From NCBI GenBank assembly GCA_013393415.1, contig JABXHI010000073.1:20712-84711 (forward strand): a stretch of 64,000 nt of DNA, in the 5' to 3' direction. This DNA is from Micrococcaceae bacterium (GTDB lineage: Bacteria > Actinomycetota > Actinomycetes > Actinomycetales > Micrococcaceae). The notes beneath the pieces were generated by a model. The model was given only the letters and a program-made list of their open reading frames with translations. It was not told where the DNA came from and did no database searches. The translations under genes were made by a program, and so were the position numbers. How positions within the stretch are numbered: the first letter of the stretch is position 1; each line of letters opens with the position of its first letter. Positions 25,410 through 34,395 of the stretch are shown in pieces.

Positions 25410-27394
25410 TTATCGACCAGCAAGCCGACTTTGGAGCGATGATCTGGCGGGCCGATCCAGAAGCCATTCGGACGGCACAGCTGACTGAATTTCGGCAGTA
25501 CGTGCAAAAACAGGGCGTCGACATTGCTGATGCCTATCAAGAGCTCTGGCAATGGTCGGTCGATGAACCAACGGCCTTTTGGCAGTGCTTCGCTGAGTTC
25601 GCCGGCGTTCACATGGAGCCAGCGTCCGGGCCGATCCGCACAACCGACCCGATGCCACACACCAAGTGGTTCCCCGGTCGACACTTGAATTTTGCCCGCC
25701 AACTACTTGAGGGCCACGAAGGTACCGCCCTGTTGGCCGTTGCAGAAGACGGACAACAGACCGAGGTCTCGTGGCAACAGCTGCGCCATGATGTGGCCGC
25801 ACTGGCCCAGCACCTCAGGGCCTTGGGTGTGGAACAAGGCGACCGAGTCACTGCTGTGTTACCAAATATCGCCGAAGCGGTGACCGCATTTTTAGCAACC
25901 GCGTCACTCGGTGCGGTCTGGTCCATTTGTTCACCCGAGTTCGGCCCCGGTGCGATCGCTTCGCGCTTTACGCAGTTAGAGCCGAAAGTGCTCATCGCCT
26001 CACCGGGTCACATTCTGAGTGGCAAGGACCGCGATAACACCGCGACGCTGCAATCGGTGCTGGCAGAAGTATCATCGATCGAGCACGTGGTATGGGTGGC
26101 CGGAGATACGGCCGTCACCGAACCTGCTATTCAGGTGCCAACCGCGCGCTGGGAGGAGATTATCCTCCAGGACGCACCACTGGAATTTACTGACGTGGAG
26201 TTCAATACACCTCTGTGGGTGCTGTTTTCTTCAGGCACCACAGGCAAGCCGAAGGGGATCGTCCATAGCCACGGCGGAGCGTTACTTGAGGAACTGAAAA
26301 TGCTCATGTTCCACACCGAGTTGCGCCCTGGCGATCGGTACCTGAATGTCGCTTCGACAAGTTGGGTGTTGTGGAACGCTCTGGTCAGTGCACTGGGAGT
26401 TGGAGCGACCGCCGTCTTGGTCGATGGCAACCCAACCTACCCATCGCACAGTCGAGTGTGGGAGGTCGCCGCCGCGACGAAGACCACGGCCCTTGGTGTC
26501 AGTGCAGGCCTGATCCACGCGTGTGAGAAAACTGGTGTAGAAGCATCCAAGGATTACGATCTATCAAACCTCAAATGCCTCCAGGTGACCGGTTCGCCAC
26601 TGTCATTGGATGGCTACCGCTGGGTGTACTCCAATGTTGGGGACGTCTGGTTGTCGTCGATGAGTGGTGGAACCGACATCGGCTCCATCTTCGTGGGGGG
26701 TGTGATCACTGAACCGGTCTATGCCGGACACATTCAAGTCCCTGCCCTTGGCGTGCGAGTTGAGTCCTGGGATAACACTGGCAAGCCGACCACCGGAAAA
26801 GGTGAGCTGGTCGTGACTGACCCGATGCCGTCCATGCCATTGTTTTTCTGGGGCGATGCAGACGGCAGCCGATACCGGGACAGCTATTTCACCATGTTTC
26901 CAGGAGTCTGGCGCCACGGTGACTTTATTGAGTTCAATGAGTCAGGGATTCTGATCCACGGGCGATCCGACTCGACGTTGAATCGTCACGGATTACGACT
27001 CGGTTCTGCTGAGATCTATGCCGTCGTCGAGGCGATTCCAGAAGTGGCCGAAGCCATGGTGATCGGGGCTGAAATCGGAGCAGAGGATTACTACATGCCG
27101 CTGTTTATTCAACCGGCCGCAGGTTTCGACGCAGAACGGACTCGTGCCGATATTGTGGCGGCAATTCGCACACACCTATCACCCCGGTACTTGCCCGATG
27201 ACATCATCGAAATGCGGGCCATTCCGCATACCAAGACCGGCAAGAAACTCGAGGTACCGGTGAAGCGGTTATTGCAGGGCGAAGCGGCCAACGACGTCGT
27301 AGATCTTGGTGCGATCGATGATGCCGAGCTCTTTGCGCAATACGCTGCATTCGCCCGAGACTACCTCGAACAACGTACGCGCGCGGCAGTCTAG
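25406..27394 (+). CDS. acetoacetate-CoA ligase (acetoacetyl-CoA synthetase)
   Basis: AMP-forming enzyme: acetoacetate + ATP + CoA to acetoacetyl-CoA. At 662 aa it has the family's usual length. It carries the N-terminal ACAS extension (WQWSVDEPTAFWQCFAEFAG), the P-loop LFSSGTTGKPKGIVHSHGG (about 273-291), the MSGGTDIGSIFVGG motif, RHGDFIEFN, the RSDSTLNRHGLRLG hinge and the C-terminal Lys in HTKTGKKLEVPVK (needed for adenylation). The start is ATG 25406 in an ATGA overlap. It would activate acetoacetate from the FAH-type hydrolase for cleavage by the thiolase at 28853. Confidence 0.9.
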   Translation: MIIDQQADFGAMIWRADPEAIRTAQLTEFRQYVQKQGVDIADAYQELWQWSVDEPTAFWQCFAEFAGVHMEPASGPIRTTDPMPHTKWFPGRHLNFARQLLEGHEGTALLAVAEDGQQTEVSWQQLRHDVAALAQHLRALGVEQGDRVTAVLPNIAEAVTAFLATASLGAVWSICSPEFGPGAIASRFTQLEPKVLIASPGHILSGKDRDNTATLQSVLAEVSSIEHVVWVAGDTAVTEPAIQVPTARWEEIILQDAPLEFTDVEFNTPLWVLFSSGTTGKPKGIVHSHGGALLEELKMLMFHTELRPGDRYLNVASTSWVLWNALVSALGVGATAVLVDGNPTYPSHSRVWEVAAATKTTALGVSAGLIHACEKTGVEASKDYDLSNLKCLQVTGSPLSLDGYRWVYSNVGDVWLSSMSGGTDIGSIFVGGVITEPVYAGHIQVPALGVRVESWDNTGKPTTGKGELVVTDPMPSMPLFFWGDADGSRYRDSYFTMFPGVWRHGDFIEFNESGILIHGRSDSTLNRHGLRLGSAEIYAVVEAIPEVAEAMVIGAEIGAEDYYMPLFIQPAAGFDAERTRADIVAAIRTHLSPRYLPDDIIEMRAIPHTKTGKKLEVPVKRLLQGEAANDVVDLGAIDDAELFAQYAAFARDYLEQRTRAAV

Positions 27395-27511
27395 CGACAC
27401 ATCCCCGTCATCACGACGAGAAGAAACCTTGCGCGGCAGACTCAACAAACACGTTCCAAATCGTAGCTGAGTGGTGTCGCCATCCTCCAGAGACTGATTG
27501 AGGAGCTTCAA

Positions 27512-28831
27512 ATGTCTCAAACAACCAATACCGTCACCCAAGTGCTTGGTAGCTCTTGGAAGATCGACGGTCTGACTATCAAAAATCGATTTGTTCTCAG
27601 CCCGATGGCGGTGCTGCGACCGACCAAAGACGGTCATCCGAGTGAGCAGTCCATCGCTTTTCTGACTCGTCGGGCTCAAGGCGGGGCAGGACTGCTGATT
27701 ATTGGCGGTGGATCGGCGACCGTGCGGGGTAACGATGAGGCGCCGTTTAGCCCCTCGATGCGCTTTGACCACGACCGCTACATCCCTGAACTCAGGCGGA
27801 TGGTTGATGCCGTTCATGCGCACGGGACACCGATTTTTGCCCAGATCTTCCCAAGTTTTGGCGCCATGGGTGTGCCAGCAGAAGGTCGACCAACTCGAGC
27901 CGCGAGTCCGAAACCAGTCCGCATGGCTGCACCACGGTTGCCGAACGGGCTGTTCATCCCGGGCGGCCGCACGATGCCAACTCCTCAGGAAATCACCAAA
28001 GCAGAAATTCTTGAAGTCCAAGAAGAAACCGTGGCCTCGGTGCTCCGGGCGAAAGAAGCTGGATTCGACGGAATCGAGATCGGCGCACACATGCGCTACC
28101 TGTATTCTTCGTTCCTGTCCCCGCGGACGAACTGGCGAGACGATGAATACGGCGGCTCGGCAGAAAACCGGGCGCGTATCCTCACCGATACAGTACGGGC
28201 TATTCGTGCCGAAGTCGGGCCGGATTATCCTGTTGGCCTGCGCATGAGCGTCAATGACCACCTACCGGATGGCCAGGGCCCTCAAGGATTTGCCGAAGTT
28301 GCGGCGCACGTGGCGAACGAAGGTCTGGGGTATATTGCACTGACCGACGGGAACTACGAGTCCATGGACCAGAACCTGCCGCAAACCTCCGGGCCCATGC
28401 TGTCACACAGCGAGCCGCAGATCTTCCGAGCTGCTCTCCCCGATACCCCATTGCTGCTGAGCAACACGTACGAGCCGGAACAAGCCGCTCGGGCAATTGA
28501 AGATGGCCACGCCGATGCCATCATGCTTGGTCGCCAGTTGCTGGCGGACCCGGACTTCCCAAATAAAGTGCTCCAGAACCGCACGGAGGCGATCACTTGG
28601 TGTGACCATAACAACTCGTGTATCCGCCGGTTGATGACCAATATCCCGGTTCGGTGTTCATTGAACCCCGAAATGGGGAGGGAAGCCGAATTGGCCGGAA
28701 CACCTGAACCGATTTCCATCAGAATAAAGCGACCCGTGGATAAAGCATTCGTCGCAGCAGCTGGTTCGCCGTTGCTGATGGGCATCGCCGACCGTCTGGC
28801 GAAAGCCAAGGCGTCATCAGATAAGAAATAA
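27512..28831 (+). CDS. Old Yellow Enzyme / 2,4-dienoyl-CoA-reductase-like NADH:flavin oxidoreductase (439 aa)
   Basis: An FMN barrel protein: FVLSPMAVLRPTKDGHPSEQ, GFDGIEIGAHMRYLYSSFLS, the conserved NWRDDEYGGSAENRAR and GRQLLADPDFPNK. After the barrel it has the region that in dienoyl-CoA reductases binds a 4Fe-4S cluster, here WCDHNNSCIRRLMTNIPVRC then SLNPEMGRE; one of the four usual Cys is absent and the barrel's normal IHGAHGYL reads IGAHMRYL. It ends without the FAD/NADPH domain. It probably reduces an enone or a related double bond, but ligand changes suggest an unusual member. The start is ATG 27512 with GAGGAG. Confidence 0.82.
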   Translation: MSQTTNTVTQVLGSSWKIDGLTIKNRFVLSPMAVLRPTKDGHPSEQSIAFLTRRAQGGAGLLIIGGGSATVRGNDEAPFSPSMRFDHDRYIPELRRMVDAVHAHGTPIFAQIFPSFGAMGVPAEGRPTRAASPKPVRMAAPRLPNGLFIPGGRTMPTPQEITKAEILEVQEETVASVLRAKEAGFDGIEIGAHMRYLYSSFLSPRTNWRDDEYGGSAENRARILTDTVRAIRAEVGPDYPVGLRMSVNDHLPDGQGPQGFAEVAAHVANEGLGYIALTDGNYESMDQNLPQTSGPMLSHSEPQIFRAALPDTPLLLSNTYEPEQAARAIEDGHADAIMLGRQLLADPDFPNKVLQNRTEAITWCDHNNSCIRRLMTNIPVRCSLNPEMGREAELAGTPEPISIRIKRPVDKAFVAAAGSPLLMGIADRLAKAKASSDKK

Positions 28832-28852
28832 CGACGCTAGGACACATTTCGA

Positions 28853-30064
28853 ATGAAACTCAACCCTGACGATGCTGTCATTGTCGCTGTCAAACGCACA
28901 CCTATCGGTCGCGCACTCAAAGGCTCTCTCGCACAAGAACGGCCAGAAGATCTATCCCTCACAGCGGTTTCTGCCGCGCTGGCATCTCTCCCAACTTTAC
29001 AGCCCTCAGAACTGGACGACTTCTATCTTGGCTGTGCGGTCCCCGAAGGATTCCAAGGGGACAATATTGCACGGCGAGTGGCGGTGTTGGCCGGATACGA
29101 TAAGTTGCCCGCTACCACGGTGAATCGGTTTTGTGCTTCCTCTCTACAGGCAGCGGCAATGGCCTCGCAGGCTATCAAAGCAGGAGATGCTCAAGCGATT
29201 CTCGTTGGGGGAGTTGAGTCAGTTTCGACTCAACGTCCCGTCGAGGTCGAACCCCATCCGGTGTTTCTTGACGCCGCCGACCGAGCCGATGGAGCCTTTG
29301 AGACCGGAGCGGATTGGATTGATCCTCGGGCAACCGGTGAGATCCCGAATGTCTATATCAGCATGGGTAAGACAGCCGAGTTTGTCGCTCGAACCACCGG
29401 CGCTACCCGGCAAGACCAAGATGATTGGGCGCTCGAGTCGCAGATGCGGGCCACCACCGCCCTGGAGACAAACTATTTTGATGCCGAGATCGCTTCACAT
29501 ATGACCTGTGACGGGACCGTTGTAGAGACGGACGACGGGCCACGCTCCACTACAACAGCAGCGGGGCTGGCGGGGCTAAACCCAGCGTTTCATCCCGAAG
29601 GGACGGTAACCGCTGGCAACGCGAGTCCACTCAATGATGGCGCCTCAGCCATGGTCATCATGCGTGCTGCGCGGGCTCAAGAGCTCGGTATCACGCCGCT
29701 TGCCCGGATTCTAGGAGCAGCGGCGAGTGCACTATCACCTGAGATCATGGGGCTCGGCCCGGTGGAAGCGACCAATACACTCCTGACACGACTGGGTTTG
29801 ACCGTCAACGACATCGACATTGTCGAACTCAACGAAGCCTTTGCTGCGCAGGTCGTACCAGTCGTCGATCAACTCGGCGTCGACCCCTCCAAAGTGAACC
29901 CGTACGGCGGTGCCATTGCATTAGGCCACCCTTTTGGAGCAACCGGCGTTCGCTTGCTGGGCACGCTTCTCAACGGTTTGACGGTTCAAGACCGCAGCTT
30001 GGGTCTTGCCACCCTGTGCGTTGGCGGCGGTCAAGGTATGGCCATGGTTATCGAGAGGATTTGA
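28853..30064 (+). CDS. thiolase (acetyl-CoA C-acyltransferase)
   Basis: The 403-aa thiolase holds the catalytic set: nucleophile Cys in NRFCASSLQAAAMA (about 93), His in GHPFGATGVR (about 358) and the second Cys in LCVGGGQG (about 388), with NEAFAAQ and GNASPLNDGASAMV. It splits 3-ketoacyl-CoA with CoA; acetoacetyl-CoA or a longer 3-ketoacyl-CoA are both possible. The ribosome binding site is weak. It is 21 bp after the previous gene and 2 nt before the thioesterase gene. Confidence 0.9.
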   Translation: MKLNPDDAVIVAVKRTPIGRALKGSLAQERPEDLSLTAVSAALASLPTLQPSELDDFYLGCAVPEGFQGDNIARRVAVLAGYDKLPATTVNRFCASSLQAAAMASQAIKAGDAQAILVGGVESVSTQRPVEVEPHPVFLDAADRADGAFETGADWIDPRATGEIPNVYISMGKTAEFVARTTGATRQDQDDWALESQMRATTALETNYFDAEIASHMTCDGTVVETDDGPRSTTTAAGLAGLNPAFHPEGTVTAGNASPLNDGASAMVIMRAARAQELGITPLARILGAAASALSPEIMGLGPVEATNTLLTRLGLTVNDIDIVELNEAFAAQVVPVVDQLGVDPSKVNPYGGAIALGHPFGATGVRLLGTLLNGLTVQDRSLGLATLCVGGGQGMAMVIERI

Positions 30065-30066
30065 AC

Positions 30067-30462
30067 ATGAGTGCAGTACAACAAATGCTTCGGGCAGACC
30101 AGAGTTTGTCCTTGCTGGGTATCAACGTGGTAAACGAAGCATCCGGATCTGGGGTGGCTACGATGTTGGTCACTCCAGAGATGACCAATGGGCACGAAAT
30201 TTGCCACGGTGGTCTGGTATTTTCCCTAGCGGACACCGTCTTTGCGATTGCCGCCAACGCTGTCAACGCTGGAACGGTCACCTCAGAAAGCTCCATCAGC
30301 TACCTGTCTCCCGCCCGGGCAGGAGACCTATTAGTCGCAGACGCCAACGTGACGTATGAAACCGACCGGCGGGTCATCGTGGACGTCACGGTGCGCACCG
30401 GAGAAATCACGGTCGCTCTGTACCGAGGTTCAGGACGCACCATCAAGCCCCGAAGCGCCTAG
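30067..30462 (+). CDS. PaaI-type hot-dog thioesterase (131 aa)
   Basis: The short hot-dog fold protein contains NGHEICHGGLVFSLADTVFA, the catalytic pattern of PaaI (His-Gly-Gly and Asp), then SSISYLSPARAGDLLVADA. PaaI enzymes hydrolyse aryl- or hydroxyacyl-CoA esters and rescue CoA from dead-end products in aromatic catabolism. I chose the ATG at 30067, 2 nt after the thiolase stop; the frame open further upstream lies inside the thiolase gene. Its length is normal. Confidence 0.88.
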   Translation: MSAVQQMLRADQSLSLLGINVVNEASGSGVATMLVTPEMTNGHEICHGGLVFSLADTVFAIAANAVNAGTVTSESSISYLSPARAGDLLVADANVTYETDRRVIVDVTVRTGEITVALYRGSGRTIKPRSA

Positions 30463-30544
30463 CGCTCGGTTCCGGCTGCACAGATGCAAGAAGTGAAAGA
30501 CGACTGGAGCTTAAGCTTTAGAGCGGTGGATGAAAGAGGACAAC

Positions 30545-31345
30545 ATGACTGAAATAAAAACGCGTTCCTTAGATGAAACTATCGGACGACGATTAGAAGG
30601 CAAGCGCATACTCATTACAGGCACGGGCGGCGGCCAGGGAGCTGCAGCCCAGCAACTCTTTTGTCAGCATGGTGCCCACGTCATCGGCTGTGATGCCACT
30701 CCAGGAGCGGCCGGTGCAACCGCGGCTGAATTGAGTGAACAAGGTTTTCATGCTGAAGGACACGAGGTAGACCTTGCTGACCCGCAGGCCGCCAAGACCT
30801 GGGTGGAGACTTCCATTGAAACTCTCGGTGGAATCGATGTGCTCTACAACAATGCCTCGGCTCCGGCCATCGCGCCGTTTCACGAAATGACTCTCGAACA
30901 GTGGCGTTTCACCATGGTCAATGAATTAGAGATCATATTTACCGTGACATCGGCTACATGGCCCTACCTCATGAAAACCGGAGGGAGCGTTATTAATGCT
31001 TCCTCTGGCAATGCCAGTATGGGCGTGGCGCCCATGGGATTCGCTGCTCACGCGGCAGCTAAAGCAGGGGTCCTCGGGTTAACCCGACAGCTAGCTGCCG
31101 AAGGAGCAGAATACGGCATTAGGGCCAACGCTGTGACTCCGGGATTTGTTGAAAGTCCAGGTACGCGCGGTATGCCACAAGAGATCAAAGATTACTTTAG
31201 TCAGCGCATCAACTTGTTACCGGGTGCAATCCAACCCGTAGATATTGCATATTGCGCTCTGTTCCTAGCATCTGATGAAAGCCGAATGGTCTCCGGCAGC
31301 GAATACATTGTCGACTCTGGCACTAATGGGGCCCGACCGGCATAG
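30545..31345 (+). CDS. short-chain dehydrogenase/reductase with His in place of the catalytic Tyr
   Basis: The protein is a classical-type SDR (266 aa from the ATG at 30545 with AGAGGA; a start at 30530 is also open). It has the nucleotide motif ITGTGGGQGAAAQQ, NNASA, the Ser in INASSGNAS, and the C-terminal SDESRMVSGSEYIVDSG. The active-site YxxxK motif reads HAAAK in GFAAHAAAKAGVLGL, so the usual catalytic Tyr is His. It may be an inactive or unusual oxidoreductase. It is the last gene of the plus-strand run and is followed by a hairpin. Confidence 0.85.
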   Translation: MTEIKTRSLDETIGRRLEGKRILITGTGGGQGAAAQQLFCQHGAHVIGCDATPGAAGATAAELSEQGFHAEGHEVDLADPQAAKTWVETSIETLGGIDVLYNNASAPAIAPFHEMTLEQWRFTMVNELEIIFTVTSATWPYLMKTGGSVINASSGNASMGVAPMGFAAHAAAKAGVLGLTRQLAAEGAEYGIRANAVTPGFVESPGTRGMPQEIKDYFSQRINLLPGAIQPVDIAYCALFLASDESRMVSGSEYIVDSGTNGARPA

Positions 31346-31394
31346 TCGCTACTATGCCACCTTTGCGGCCAACGGCCCCAACCTGCAGCACAAT

Positions 31395-31428
31395 GGCTCG
31401 TAATCACTGAACTCGGTGACTACGAGCC
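31395..31428 (+). terminator. terminator of the SDR end of the operon
   Basis: Stem GGCTCGTA-A-TCAC / GTGA-C-TACGAGCC with a 7-8-nt loop, 50 bp after the SDR stop, followed by TTTG. It can also serve the convergent AraC gene. Confidence 0.6.
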
Positions 31429-31471
31429 TTTGTGGTTCGTGCCGGCTTTAAAAAGTGCAGCGCGTGTGAGC

Positions 31472-32467
31472 TTAGCCGGACAACAGGTTTGTATCGTGAG
31501 TGAAAGTGCGTTCCAGATGCTCTTTCCGAACCATACTGGGAGCCTTGCCGAAGTACTGACGAAAACTTCGGCTGAAACTTGAAGGGTCTGTAAAGCCCCA
31601 GCTGCTCGCAACGGCTGCAATAGGTGTGGTCGCAAGCGCCGGATCCTGTAGAGCCTTCATGAGCTTTTCAAGGCGTTGGGTCCGGATCCATTCAGCAACA
31701 CCGGTTCCGGACGCTGCAAAAAGGCGATGAACGTAGCGGACAGAAATATAGTGGGCTTGTGCCAGGCGTTCAGGCCCTAGATCGGCCTCATGTAAATGCT
31801 CCAACGCATAGGCGCGCAACTGTGACAGCATGGTCTTGCCTTGCGAGTGACGTGCCAGGGCAGTGCCATCTTCATCGCTATGGACTGTCTGGAGGATCGT
31901 CAGGAGCATCTCGAAGGCGCCTTCGCTCTCATGGCTCGACAAGTCACCTCGGTCAGCCGCATTCGCCAGCCGGGCAACAAATGGAGCAGCGAGCTGGACG
32001 AACGGGGACTTTTTGGCGCTGAGGCGTTGGGCGGTTTGCTGCGAGATATGATCTGCGCTCGGGCCCAGAAGTTGCTTGGGAAAGCTCAGCACAAATAACG
32101 ATAAGCTCCCCGGGGATTCGACAACCGACGGTCGCGAAGTGTCCTGAATTCCCATATCGCCTGCTGTGAGAACGCATCTTCGGTCGTCTTGGCCGAGCCG
32201 GAACTGACCCTGTCGAGCTAGATACAACAAAAAGTGTTCGGGATCAGACTGCGAGATTTCGGTGGGCTCCCGTGCAATCCGGTGCGGACTACCGTTGATA
32301 GCGCGAATGGTAACCGGCCCAACCTGCGACCCCTTCATCCAGCCCTCGAACGGTTTTGGACCCAATGGGCTGAAGCGTGTTTTGAAGAAGTGCTCTGCAA
32401 TCCCACCGGTCCAGTAATCCACGCGGCGTAACGGATTGATTGCCGAAGTATTTAGCAGAGTCGACAT
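31472..32467 (-). CDS. AraC family transcriptional regulator (331 aa)
   Basis: An N-terminal AraC-binding-like sensor half (GIQDTSRPSVVESPGSLSLF near 120) precedes a C-terminal double helix-turn-helix (about 230-325): RLAQAHYISVRYVHRLFA and IAAVASSWGFTDPSSFSRSF with the conserved FGKAPSM close. This layout matches activators of aromatic and aliphatic catabolic genes (FeaR/XylS-like). The ATG at 32467 lies behind a CGGTACG-GTT-CGTGCCG inverted repeat 21 bp upstream. It is likely the activator of part of the cluster; the effector is unknown. Confidence 0.87.
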   Translation of the reverse strand: MSTLLNTSAINPLRRVDYWTGGIAEHFFKTRFSPLGPKPFEGWMKGSQVGPVTIRAINGSPHRIAREPTEISQSDPEHFLLYLARQGQFRLGQDDRRCVLTAGDMGIQDTSRPSVVESPGSLSLFVLSFPKQLLGPSADHISQQTAQRLSAKKSPFVQLAAPFVARLANAADRGDLSSHESEGAFEMLLTILQTVHSDEDGTALARHSQGKTMLSQLRAYALEHLHEADLGPERLAQAHYISVRYVHRLFAASGTGVAEWIRTQRLEKLMKALQDPALATTPIAAVASSWGFTDPSSFSRSFRQYFGKAPSMVRKEHLERTFTHDTNLLSG

Positions 32468-32487
32468 TAAACATGCTACCTTCCATC

Positions 32488-32504
32488 CGGTACGGTTCGT
32501 GCCG
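32488..32504. promoter_or_regulatory. inverted repeat upstream of the AraC gene
   Basis: CGGTACG-GTT-CGTGCCG, arms matching at 6 of 7 positions, 21 bp before the AraC start. It may be an autoregulatory site. It does not share the centre of the cluster's 16-bp operator. Confidence 0.35.
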
Positions 32505-32550
32505 ATTCTAATATGTTGTGATGATATTCACAAGTAGTGTAGGTAGAGGG

Positions 32551-32580
32551 ATGCCCTACCTCAAGTTAGAGGTAGGGCGT
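32551..32580 (-). terminator. hairpin after the vanillyl-alcohol-oxidase-type gene
   Basis: A perfect 10-bp stem GCCCTACCTC / GAGGTAGGGC with loop AAGTTA, extendable by three pairs, 65 bp past the flavoenzyme stop on the minus strand. There is no T tract. Confidence 0.55.
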
Positions 32581-32644
32581 CTGCTGAAGAGTTTATGACT
32601 GTCTCCCATAACTCGGGAGCCCCTTGGCGCTGAGTGCTACGAGA

Positions 32645-34252
32645 CTAGGCGTTATTGCCGTTGCGTAGGCGGGCTGGCCAGATGCCCGACTTGCCTGGAG
32701 CGAGGATGCCGTTGGGGTCGAGGACGTCTTTGATGGTTTCATTGAATCGTCGTTGTGAGTGATTGTTGAATCCAAACTGGTCTGCGGCGAGGTCCATGAA
32801 CGAGAGGTGTGCACGGTATTCGCCATATCCCTTCTTGCCGGCGATGGCCACCATCTTCTTGGCGACCTCGTACGCTCGACGGGTTTGATCTTCATCCTTA
32901 GTGTCGAAGGCAAGCACATTAATGAAGGTGGTCGACCGTGCGTTGATAGGAAGCAGTCCGGCCATGTGGTCTAGGCCGGCTTCCTGGACCATTTCTTTCA
33001 TGAAAGACAGCGCGGCCAGGGTATCGGTTGTGGTCATTGGGATAACCGGTGAGAAGTCAACGTGTCCGCCTTCTTCTCCGCCGTACCAGGAGGCCATCTT
33101 GTATAGGTCGAGGTTCGGGATCCCGATTTGGATCTGTTCGTGTGGGTTTTGTAGATTCTTCCACTCGGATTTTTCGTATTTTTCACCGGTGACTTCAACG
33201 CCGGAAATTGATTCGAAACGCTTTTTGAGTTTCGCGTAACGGTGATCCACAACTGCTTCATCGCCGTACAGGGCAAAGCGCATCATCCAGCGGCCAAGGT
33301 TCAGTTCTTTGGCGATTTTGTCGATGATATGTTCTGGCATCGGGCCGTCGCCATCCCACCAATCTTTTCGGGATGACATCATGGAGGCCATAATCAGTGT
33401 GTTGGAGAACTGTGGGCGCATATCGATTGTGCCATCAAGCATGAGTTCACGAAGTGCATCCACGATAGGACCGATGTCATCGTCGTTCCATGAACGCAGC
33501 CACAGAGGCATGTAGACCTCGGGCTTTGGCATGAGCCAGTAGCCCATTTTTGTGACAATGCCGTAGTTCGATTGCATGAATAGCTCGGTCGAGGTCGGGC
33601 CTAAGCCGCGCTTGTATAGCGGCCAGGTCTTATTGCCTTCCATTGCGCCCATGCCTGTGCGGATAAGGTCGCCGTCTGGTAGGACAACTTCCATCCCACA
33701 GTGTGACGCCTGGTCAATTGAGTAAGGCATATAGGTCAGGCCGTGGTCCAGGGTGTTTGAAACGACGCCACCCCAGCCAACGTCAACGATAGAAGCTACC
33801 AAGTCGTGGCCGCCTGTTTCTATCGCTTCATACAGGTCGATCCAGCTGACGCCGGGTTCCACCATGGCGTAACCCAGTTCTTCGTTGATCTCCAGTACTT
33901 GGTTCATGCTTTCAAACGACACAATAATCGATCCGTTGACCTGTGGAGCCGGTCCGCCGTAACTATTGTTTTTTCCGCGGCCAATCGGCCACAGCGGGAT
34001 GCGGTGCTCATTTGCTAGGCGGACGATTTCTTGGACCTCTTCGGTGCTGGTTGGCTTCACGACAGCAGCAGCAAGGTTGGTGGTCCAAGTAGAGATTTGG
34101 TACGGGTCGCGGTATGCTCTGAGGGTCTCGGCGTCAGAGGCGACTTTCTCTGCGCCCAACGCTGCAACAAAGGCATCCAGGGCCTTTTCTAGGCCTTCTT
34201 CTGTGACGCCGGGTGGGACAGCTTTGGTTAGGTTTTCAACGTTTTGAGTCAT
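32645..34252 (-). CDS. FAD-linked oxidase of the vanillyl-alcohol oxidase / 4-cresol dehydrogenase group
   Basis: The 535-aa flavoprotein has the FAD_binding_4 (PCMH) fold: IPLWPIGRGKNNSYGG and PQVNGSIIVSFESMNQVLEI (about 85-115), then LGYAMVEPGVSWIDLYEAI and a cap domain. It ends in GYGEYRAHLSFMDLAADQFG and LDPNGILAPGKSGIWP, typical of VAO and 4-cresol dehydrogenase. Members oxidise 4-alkyl- or 4-hydroxyalkyl-phenols at the benzylic carbon, often with covalent FAD; the linking residue cannot be fixed by eye. I chose the ATG at 34252 with AAGGAAG. It lies downstream of the MFS gene in the same direction, so uptake and first oxidation may be coupled. Confidence 0.85.
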   Translation of the reverse strand: MTQNVENLTKAVPPGVTEEGLEKALDAFVAALGAEKVASDAETLRAYRDPYQISTWTTNLAAAVVKPTSTEEVQEIVRLANEHRIPLWPIGRGKNNSYGGPAPQVNGSIIVSFESMNQVLEINEELGYAMVEPGVSWIDLYEAIETGGHDLVASIVDVGWGGVVSNTLDHGLTYMPYSIDQASHCGMEVVLPDGDLIRTGMGAMEGNKTWPLYKRGLGPTSTELFMQSNYGIVTKMGYWLMPKPEVYMPLWLRSWNDDDIGPIVDALRELMLDGTIDMRPQFSNTLIMASMMSSRKDWWDGDGPMPEHIIDKIAKELNLGRWMMRFALYGDEAVVDHRYAKLKKRFESISGVEVTGEKYEKSEWKNLQNPHEQIQIGIPNLDLYKMASWYGGEEGGHVDFSPVIPMTTTDTLAALSFMKEMVQEAGLDHMAGLLPINARSTTFINVLAFDTKDEDQTRRAYEVAKKMVAIAGKKGYGEYRAHLSFMDLAADQFGFNNHSQRRFNETIKDVLDPNGILAPGKSGIWPARLRNGNNA

Positions 34253-34395
34253 CGTAATCTTCCTTTCGAAATTCGTACATCTGGTGACATTCATCACGCC
34301 AAGTTCTTCGGGCTCTTAGGGGGAAATTGAGTTGATGGTGCACTGGCTGCGCAGTGGTGTGTAGTATCCGCATAGGGCCCAGCTGGCTGGATTGA

